NCBI RefSeq assembly: GCF_024181405.1 | Contig: NZ_CP051302.1 | Coordinates: 1-64,000, forward strand | Length of the DNA: 64,000 nt | Reading direction: 5' to 3' | Source of the DNA: Treponema denticola | GTDB lineage: Bacteria > Spirochaetota > Spirochaetia > Treponematales > Treponemataceae | The notes under the pieces: model-generated | Told to the model about the DNA's origin: nothing | Database searches by the model: none | The model's input: only the letters and a program-made list of their open reading frames with translations | Part shown: positions 58,247 through 64,000 of the stretch, one piece after another | How positions within the stretch are numbered: the first letter of the stretch is position 1 | Layout of the letters: every line of letters starts with the position of its first letter | Program-made: the position numbers and the translations under genes

Positions 58247-59020
58247 TTATTCAGGCAGCCGGAAGAGCTTACAGCTGTTTTTCCAAAGTTGATCGGCAAG
58301 TTCTTCAATATCCATCGAAAGCATCTCAGCCATAAACTTTACGGTTTCGATGGTGTTGGCTGGCATATTCCTTTGGCCTCGGTATACCGAAGGCGGCATA
58401 AAGGGGCTTTCGGATTCGACAACGATGCGGTCAAGAGGAAGGGCTAAAACAGTATCATGTAAATTTCTTGCATTGCGGTAAGTCAAATTTCCCGCAAAAG
58501 AGAAATATAAAGGAAGGTTTAAAGCTTCTTTTGCATAAATATCGTCTTCGGAATAGCAGTGTAAAACGCCTCCTTCTTTGGGAATCCTTTCCTTTAATAT
58601 ATCAAGAAGATCCTTTCCGGCTTCCCTATTGTGAATAATTACCGGAAAACCTGCCTTTGAGGCAATGTCAAGCTGGGCGATAAAAAGCTCAATCTGGGAG
58701 CGTTTATCTCCGTATTTTTTGCAATAATCAAGGCCTATTTCTCCTACGGCCACTACATTGGGTAATTTTAAGCTTTCTTCTATTGTTTTTTGCCAGTCCT
58801 TTCCGGGAGATGTAACTTCAGAAGGAGATACACCTACGGCATGGTATACCGCCGGTGAAAACCTAAGAGTTTCATACACCTTGGAAAAGTCGTGGAGACT
58901 GTTACATATACTTACTATTCTCGTTACAGAGCCTTGTCGGGCTTCCTGTACAACGCGTAATTGCTCAATCGGATCGGAATAGATCAACCCGACATGAGCA
59001 TGAGTATCAAAAATCTGCAT
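58247..59020 (-). CDS. tatD: TatD-family metal-dependent deoxyribonuclease
   Basis: A TIM-barrel hydrolase with two metal ions; TatD proteins have 3'-5' exonuclease activity on DNA. The 257-residue protein has the first metal pair in DTHAHVGL (His-x-His), the middle EIGLDY, the IIHNREAG histidine, the HCYSEDD histidine and the late ESESPFMPP aspartate/glutamate region. GGAAGAA precedes the ATG. It is translated just before dus (3-base gap), so the two are one operon. Confidence 0.93.
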   Translation of the reverse strand: MQIFDTHAHVGLIYSDPIEQLRVVQEARQGSVTRIVSICNSLHDFSKVYETLRFSPAVYHAVGVSPSEVTSPGKDWQKTIEESLKLPNVVAVGEIGLDYCKKYGDKRSQIELFIAQLDIASKAGFPVIIHNREAGKDLLDILKERIPKEGGVLHCYSEDDIYAKEALNLPLYFSFAGNLTYRNARNLHDTVLALPLDRIVVESESPFMPPSVYRGQRNMPANTIETVKFMAEMLSMDIEELADQLWKNSCKLFRLPE

Positions 59021-59189
59021 ATTATTCTTCCATGTAAACTAAATTTTTACCTATTAATTAAGGTAACATTACCGTTCTGTACAGGATAGCATAGAAATGC
59101 TTAATCGTCAACTTAAATTTTAAAAATATCTTGCTTTTTTGATGATTTCGGTATATGATTATCGTATAAGTATATTTTTGGAGGTATAT

Positions 59190-59891
59190 ATGTATAATGA
59201 ATGTTTAGATCCTTTGTGTATCGCAGCTCTTGCCTTGTTTTTAGTTATTTCGATTATTCATTTAATCAAGTGCTTTCAGCAAAGACAAAAATGGGCGGAT
59301 ATGACAAAATTTATGCTGATGCCGGCTCTTCTTTTATTCTTTTTGGCTTTCAGCTTTGTAAGTATTAAAACGTTTTCGGTATTAAATGTTTTAATAATAA
59401 TTGCCTTGATTTTCAGCTTTTTGGGAGATGTTGCTCTTCTTTTTGATTGGGAAAAACAAAATTTCGCTCTTGGTATATTCTTTTTTGCAATTACGCAAAT
59501 ATCTTATATAGTTTTTGCAATACTCGGTGTTAAGGTCGATAATATTCCCCTTATCCCCGGAATTGTTACGGCTGTGATTTTTTTAATTTCGATTATCTAT
59601 GCCGTAATGAGAACAAAAAAGTATTTAAAAGGGTTTAAACCTATTGTAATAGTTTATGCCCTTATAATTTCATCGATGAGCTGGCTTTTTATAGTTTTTG
59701 CCTTTGCAACCCAGTCTTTAGCGCTTATATTGGCTGCTATAGGAAGTGTTTTCTTTGTCATATCGGATACCATGGTTGCAACCAAATACTTTTTGGGCGG
59801 CAAGGCCGGAATGCGCTTTCTTATTATGAAAACCTATATTCTTGCCCAACTTTTAATCGTATTAGGAGCAATAGGAATTATCGGAGCTTAA
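59190..59891 (+). CDS. YhhN-family membrane protein (lysoplasmalogenase-like)
   Basis: A 233-residue protein with about eight membrane helices. It has the YhhN pattern SFLGDVALLFDWEKQNFALGIFFFAITQISYIVFA and ends in AQLLIVLGAIGI. Some YhhN/TMEM86 proteins hydrolyse lysoplasmalogens; treponemes contain plasmalogen-type lipids in some species, so a role in lipid turnover is plausible but unproven. ATG 59190 has GGAGG at the right distance; the in-frame ATG 51 bases earlier does not. Confidence 0.78.
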   Translation: MYNECLDPLCIAALALFLVISIIHLIKCFQQRQKWADMTKFMLMPALLLFFLAFSFVSIKTFSVLNVLIIIALIFSFLGDVALLFDWEKQNFALGIFFFAITQISYIVFAILGVKVDNIPLIPGIVTAVIFLISIIYAVMRTKKYLKGFKPIVIVYALIISSMSWLFIVFAFATQSLALILAAIGSVFFVISDTMVATKYFLGGKAGMRFLIMKTYILAQLLIVLGAIGIIGA

Positions 59892-59914
59892 GAGTTTAAA
59901 ACTCTCAACTTGAG

Positions 59915-59960
59915 AAGCGGCAATGGTTAAGATTCTTATCCGCTGCCGCTTATTTTTTTT
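59915..59960 (+). terminator. Intrinsic terminator after the YhhN-family gene
   Basis: AAGCGGCA (59915-59922) and TGCCGCTT (59944-59951) pair across a partly paired loop and are followed by ATTTTTTTT. The preceding AGAGTTTAAAACTCT (59891-59905) is a further palindrome. Confidence 0.75.
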
Positions 59961-60086
59961 CAGTTACAACAGTAGGACCTTTTTGAGCAAATTGGTATTG
60001 TTATTTGTAAGAATACCTGCTTGACAAAATCTTTATTTTAGCTTAATGTCTTTTTACTAAATTTTAAAACTTATGGGAGGTGCTCT

Positions 60087-60146
60087 ATGATTACAGTATT
60101 ATTTTTAACAAGCGGTAAAGACCTTACTCCCGGAAGTTCTTTATAG
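60087..60146 (+). CDS. Tiny frame with a strong ribosome site (uncertain)
   Basis: A 19-residue frame, MITVLFLTSGKDLTPGSSL, follows GGGAGGT at 7 bases from the ATG. Such a strong site on so short a frame suggests either a small leader peptide, the preserved start of a lost gene, or chance. The rest of the gap (59961-60301) holds nothing else that I can name; rsgA starts 155 bases after its stop. Confidence 0.3.
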   Translation: MITVLFLTSGKDLTPGSSL

Positions 60147-60301
60147 ACCGCATTTTATCAAATAAATTTTCTTTATAAAATTCTCACCTTAAATTCACTT
60201 GCTTGATTTTTATCTGTGCTCAAGTTTGAAGATTTTTAAATCCGAATTTTTTGTGATGTAGATTCCGGGAGAAAATAATTCTCTGTATATAAGGAAACAT
60301 T

Positions 60302-61396
60302 ATGGAAACAATTTTAAATTTCGGCTTTGAAGATTTTTTTAAAGATAAAAAGATCGAAAAAGAGGTTGGGCGTATTATTTTTTTTGGCGGGACTTCCTAT
60401 AAAATAATATGTAAAGATGGCGAAAAAGAAGCCCGCTTAAAAGGCTCCTTTAAAAAAGAATGTGAGGTATCCGGTTCTTATCCTACAGTAGGAGACTGGA
60501 TCGGTTTTGAATCTCAAGAAAATTCTTCGATTGCACTTATAGATTTTTTATATGAGCGCAAAAATAAGATTTCGCGAACGGATCCTAGGTTAGGCATTGA
60601 GCTTGAACAAATTATTGCTGCCAATATTGATACGGCTTTTATATGTATGTCCTTAAACGAGGATTTTAATTTAAACCGTTTGGCTAGATATATTTTTGCC
60701 TTGCAAAATATTGAAACCGTTTTGTTTTTAACTAAGGCGGACTTATCCGAGACAAGGGAGGATGCCGAAAATTTAATAGAAAAGATTTATCCTCATTTAA
60801 AAGTCTATTGCATAAGTATTTTTGAACCTGACAGTTTAGAAAATATAAAGCATTACTTTAAAAAGGGAAAGACTTCGGTGCTGCTCGGTTCTTCCGGTGT
60901 CGGAAAATCAAGCCTCATAAACAGCTTAACCGGAAAAGAAATTTTACGCACAAGCGAAATAAATAAAAAGATAGACAAGGGCGTTCATACTACAACGAAC
61001 AGGCAGATAATTTCTTTAGGAGAAGATGCGGGCCTTATAATGGATACTCCCGGAATGAAGGTTCTGGGTATCTGGGATTCGGACAGCGGAGAAAATTCTT
61101 TTGCCGATATTACCGAGCTAAAATCCAAGTGTCTTTTTAGCGACTGTACGCATACATGCGAAAAGGGCTGTGCTGTTTTGGAGGCTCTTAAAACGGGTTT
61201 ACTGGATAAAAACAGGTATGAACTTTATCTGCAATTATTAAAAGAGGATAGAAGAAAAATAAGACGGGAAAAACGGCAGGAAAAATTCTTAATAAAGAAG
61301 GAAGAAAAGTCCAAGTCGGCAAAAAGGCGCTTTAAAGAAAAGAAAAACATAAAACAAACCTTTAAAAAAGATTTGGATGACCTGCTTGATGAATAA
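60302..61396 (+). CDS. rsgA: Ribosome small-subunit-dependent GTPase RsgA
   Basis: A late factor in 30S ribosome assembly. The 364-residue protein has an N-terminal OB fold (about 20-90), then a circularly permuted GTPase: G4 LTKADL comes before G1 GSSGVGKSSL, with G3 DTPGMK after. The zinc domain at about 275-300 has Cys277, Cys282, His284, Cys286 and Cys290 near CLFSDCTHTCEKGC. The last 55 residues are extremely Lys/Arg-rich, an extension seen in some bacteria that should bind RNA. Confidence 0.94.
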   Translation: METILNFGFEDFFKDKKIEKEVGRIIFFGGTSYKIICKDGEKEARLKGSFKKECEVSGSYPTVGDWIGFESQENSSIALIDFLYERKNKISRTDPRLGIELEQIIAANIDTAFICMSLNEDFNLNRLARYIFALQNIETVLFLTKADLSETREDAENLIEKIYPHLKVYCISIFEPDSLENIKHYFKKGKTSVLLGSSGVGKSSLINSLTGKEILRTSEINKKIDKGVHTTTNRQIISLGEDAGLIMDTPGMKVLGIWDSDSGENSFADITELKSKCLFSDCTHTCEKGCAVLEALKTGLLDKNRYELYLQLLKEDRRKIRREKRQEKFLIKKEEKSKSAKRRFKEKKNIKQTFKKDLDDLLDE

Positions 61397-61477
61397 GTTT
61401 TTGACTTCTTTCCCTATTTTTTAAATATGCACTTTTATTTTACCGAAAATATGCTATAATGCTTTTAGGTGGTATAA

Positions 61478-62446
61478 ATGATTAGTGATGGACAGAAGAT
61501 ACAAGCTTTAAGTAATACTCCTCTTTTTGCAGGATGGGATGAGGTTTACTTAAAAGACATAGCCGATATGGTAGGAATAGACAGCTATCAAAAAGGCGAT
61601 ATTATTTTTAAGCAGGATACACGTGGTGACCGATTTTACATTATTGTAGAAGGAAATGTTATAATTTTATCCCCTGAAGATAATTCCGTTCTGGCCGAAT
61701 TTGTAAGCGGTGAAATGTTCGGTGAGACAGCTATGCTTACTCAGGAAGAACAAAAAGCCATAGCTTCTGCCAATGAAAATTCTATCATCCTCTCTTTCCC
61801 TAAAGACGGAATTCCCATGGAAGATGTTTTTAAGGATAATCCCGTAACTTATGCTCAACTGCTAAAATCGTTTTTGGTCATGGTTTCTCGTAGGACTCGA
61901 AAGGCTAACTCTTTAATAAAAGAAAACTCTCCCATTATGCAGGAACTGCAAAAGCAGGTTTATGGAGATAAGCTTACGGGACTTTTAAATAAGGCCTATC
62001 TTGAAGAAAATATTGCGGACTTTATGAAAGGCTCTTTTTCTCTTATTATGATGAAGCCCGATAATTTTAAGGCTATTAACGACACCTACGGTCACGAAAA
62101 GGGAGATGCCTGTCTTACATTTATAGGCAATCACTTGAGCCATTTTTTAGATACGGATTCCGTTCTAATCCGTTATCAGGGAAACGAATTTGCCGTTTTA
62201 ACGCCTGATCAGGGAAGGGATGGGGCTGCAAATTTAGCCGAAAAGATAAAGGCAGAGCTTGAAAACTTAGATATTTCTCCGGTATTAAACAGTCCTTTTA
62301 AGTTGAGCATAAGTTTAGGCGTTTTATTATATCCCGATACGAAGATTGAAAAAACGGAATTTATAAAACAATGCTCCGAAATGCCCCTTATCGGACGAGC
62401 CCGCGGAGGCTCCCAAATTCTCTTTGAGGAGGATATAAATGAATAG
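61478..62446 (+). CDS. cNMP-binding / degenerate GGDEF protein
   Basis: A 322-residue protein with an N-terminal cyclic-nucleotide-binding domain (about 10-125; FKQDTRGDRFYIIVEGNVII and FGETAMLTQ) and a C-terminal GGDEF-type domain (about 165-318; LTGLLNKAYLEENI, DNFKAINDTYGHEKGD). The signature is QGNEF (234-238) instead of GGDEF, so cyclase activity is unlikely; it may bind nucleotides or pair with the next protein. Its stop overlaps the next gene by 8 bases (ATGAATAG). Confidence 0.85.
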   Translation: MISDGQKIQALSNTPLFAGWDEVYLKDIADMVGIDSYQKGDIIFKQDTRGDRFYIIVEGNVIILSPEDNSVLAEFVSGEMFGETAMLTQEEQKAIASANENSIILSFPKDGIPMEDVFKDNPVTYAQLLKSFLVMVSRRTRKANSLIKENSPIMQELQKQVYGDKLTGLLNKAYLEENIADFMKGSFSLIMMKPDNFKAINDTYGHEKGDACLTFIGNHLSHFLDTDSVLIRYQGNEFAVLTPDQGRDGAANLAEKIKAELENLDISPVLNSPFKLSISLGVLLYPDTKIEKTEFIKQCSEMPLIGRARGGSQILFEEDINE

Positions 62447-63407
62447 CGCAAAACAAAAATGGCTTGAAATTTTACAAAAAGCACGGCTTTTTGCTCATCT
62501 TTCAATAAAAGAAATAGAAGTCTTGGCTGAAGCTATGTTTTATTCCGAATTTGAAGCGGGCCAAGCTCTCGTTTATGAAGGTGAATCGGGCAATGAGCTT
62601 TTTATCATTGTAAAAGGTACTATTTCCGTTTCGGTAAAATCCGAAGGGAAAGAAATTGAACTTGTCCGTCTTGGAGCGGGAGATTTTTTCGGTGAAATGG
62701 CTATGCTCGAACAAGAGCACCGTTCGGCAACCTGCAAGGCTGTAGAATCCACCTCCTGCCTTGTTTTAAAATCTCAAGATTTTTCCTCCCTTATTATAGA
62801 CCAGCCGAAAATAGCTTCAACGGTTTTGTACAATATGCTTAAAATCACAGGAGGACGTTTAAGTAAGACGGACGGCCTTTTATCGCAGATAATCCGATGG
62901 GGTGATGATGCAAAAAGAAGAGCCATTACCGACGAGTTTACTGGACTTTACAATAGAAGATATTTAGATGAATCATTTGAAAGCCTTCTTAAACGCTGTG
63001 TCCGTCAGCACATCGGTGTAAGTTTTGCTATGGTGGATATCGATCACTTTGGTCAGCTTAACAGAGACTATGGAGCCGTCTTTTGCGACAAGGTCCTGCT
63101 AGCCATTGTCGAAGTTTTTAAACGTAATTTTGATACTGACGATATTTTAATCCGGTACGGAGGGGATGAGTTTTCCTTTATTATCAGAGGAATGTTGGAA
63201 AGAGCCGAACATCAGTGCAAAAGAGTCTGTACCGAAGTTAATGCTCTGACTTTTCAAGAACACCCCGAATTACGGGTTTCATGCTCAATCGGCCTTGCCA
63301 TATATGACGAAAAGATGACTACACCTGAACTCTTAAAATTTTCCGATACAGCACTCTATTCCGCCAAAGAGGGCGGCAGAAACAGGGTCTTTGTTTATCA
63401 AAAATAG
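62439..63407 (+). CDS. cNMP-binding / GGDEF diguanylate cyclase
   Basis: The paralogue of the preceding gene, also 322 residues. The cyclic-nucleotide-binding domain is at about 15-130 (FEAGQALVYEGESGNELFIIVKG, FFGEMAMLEQEHRSATC), and the GGDEF domain at about 165-320 has the intact signature RYGGDEF (241-245). No RxxD inhibition site precedes it (the spot reads DTDD), so product inhibition may be absent. It should make c-di-GMP, a known motility and biofilm signal in treponemes. Overlap with the first gene suggests co-translation. Confidence 0.88.
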   Translation: MNSAKQKWLEILQKARLFAHLSIKEIEVLAEAMFYSEFEAGQALVYEGESGNELFIIVKGTISVSVKSEGKEIELVRLGAGDFFGEMAMLEQEHRSATCKAVESTSCLVLKSQDFSSLIIDQPKIASTVLYNMLKITGGRLSKTDGLLSQIIRWGDDAKRRAITDEFTGLYNRRYLDESFESLLKRCVRQHIGVSFAMVDIDHFGQLNRDYGAVFCDKVLLAIVEVFKRNFDTDDILIRYGGDEFSFIIRGMLERAEHQCKRVCTEVNALTFQEHPELRVSCSIGLAIYDEKMTTPELLKFSDTALYSAKEGGRNRVFVYQK

Positions 63408-63518
63408 GCACGGTTTAAGATTATTGTTAAAATAGCCGAATCTTCCCCTATTGTAATTTTCCTCAACAAGTGATAAAGTGAACCAATTAACATTTTTTAT
63501 ATTCTTTTTGGAGGCAAA

Positions 63519-64000
63519 ATGAATTATCTTGAATCGAATAACCTCGCAATCATTGCTTGTCCGGGAGGCGAAGAGTTTGCAAATTTAACGATTAAGAATC
63601 TGAAGCATATCTATGCCCGTAAGCTGTACCAGCAAAGCGAAAAGTTAGCAAAGAGGTACAACACCTCCTCTGAGGATATGATTCAAAAGTTTAACTTTTA
63701 TAGCGATTTATTTGCAGGCAGAATGTCGGTAAACAAGGATACAAATAAAATCCACGTACCCAAGTTCAAGGTAGATGCCCGTTTTACATATTTTATGAAT
63801 GGGGAGTTTAAAACCGAGCTCCTCGAGACAGTCCGCGGAAAAGATGTCTATATTTTTCAGGATGTTGAAAACAAGCAGGAAATTACCATCAATGAGGGAA
63901 AAAACAAGGAGATATTTTCCGTAAACGATCACCTCATGTCTCTCATTGTAACCATAGATGCTGTCCGCCATGCAGGGGCAGGGAGAATATCCTTAGTTCT
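63519..64000 (+). CDS. prs: Ribose-phosphate pyrophosphokinase (N-terminal part, runs off the end)
   Basis: Makes PRPP for nucleotide and amino-acid synthesis. The frame is open to the edge of the window (160 codons). It starts after GGAGG with MNYLESNNLAIIACPGGEEF, and later has VRGKDVYIFQDVEN and SLIVTIDAVRHAGAGRISLV, the blocks that surround the ATP and dimer sites of PRPP synthases. An extra segment of about 50 residues before these blocks (LYQQSEKLAKRYNTSSEDM...) is longer than in the classical enzyme and seems a lineage feature. The catalytic flexible loop is beyond the end. Confidence 0.85.
   Translation, partial: MNYLESNNLAIIACPGGEEFANLTIKNLKHIYARKLYQQSEKLAKRYNTSSEDMIQKFNFYSDLFAGRMSVNKDTNKIHVPKFKVDARFTYFMNGEFKTELLETVRGKDVYIFQDVENKQEITINEGKNKEIFSVNDHLMSLIVTIDAVRHAGAGRISLV

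Overview
The window looks like a piece of a Treponema chromosome, most probably T. denticola or a very close oral relative. The coding regions are A+T-rich, the flagellar operon has the treponemal order, there are spirochaete-only hypothetical genes, and the hook protein FlgE has Lys165 and Cys178, the pair known to form the lysinoalanine cross-link in T. denticola hooks. The first base is the first base of dnaA, so this is probably the conventional start of the chromosome, and the origin region upstream is not visible. No search was run; every assignment comes from reading the sequence and from knowledge of the families.

Layout. 1-8.1 kb: dnaA, a small membrane protein, dnaE, a YggT-type membrane protein, a spirochaetal hypothetical gene, and tRNA-Glu and tRNA-Gln. 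8.1-20.3 kb: a chemoreceptor, a heterodimeric ABC exporter, lipoproteins, a PspC-domain protein, two hydrolases (one a proline iminopeptidase), a TetR regulator, and a membrane protein behind a promoter holding two perfect palindromic operators. 20.3-25.1 kb is plastic DNA: an Rpn-type nuclease gene surrounded by hairpins, a large lipoprotein gene switched out of frame at a C7 tract, a complete ISAs1-type insertion sequence with target duplications, and a scrap of a second Rpn gene.

25.1-34.5 kb is the fla operon: fliK/tap1, flgD, flgE, flbD, motA, motB, fliL, fliM, fliY, fliO/fliZ, fliP. It encodes hook assembly, stator, C-ring and the start of the export gate, and stops at fliP; the fliQ-fliR-flhB-flhA block found next in T. 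pallidum is not in the window. It is followed by a decayed BrnT-BrnA toxin-antitoxin remnant. 34.9-44.5 kb: a histidine phosphatase, an orphan peptide-binding lipoprotein, ornithine cyclodeaminase, a LysM/M23 envelope peptidase, a glutaredoxin-like protein, a hypothetical gene, tRNA-Ala, HflX, a RelB-PIN toxin-antitoxin pair and an acetyltransferase.

44.7-55.3 kb is the standout region: a type I restriction-modification operon (hsdR-hsdM-fic-hsdS) followed by an inverting cassette system. Two promoterless, headless specificity-gene copies lie on the opposite strand, a tyrosine recombinase gene lies between them, and long inverted repeats join them to hsdS. Four copies of the same 13-bp core sit in the same codon register, two facing each way, so inversion would swap target-recognition domains without breaking the frame. 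This predicts switching of the genome methylation pattern within a population.

55.4-64 kb: oligoendopeptidase F, a dus-tatD pair, a YhhN membrane protein, rsgA, two overlapping paralogous genes that join a cyclic-nucleotide-binding domain to a GGDEF domain (the first degenerate, the second intact), and the start of a ribose-phosphate pyrophosphokinase gene that runs off the end.
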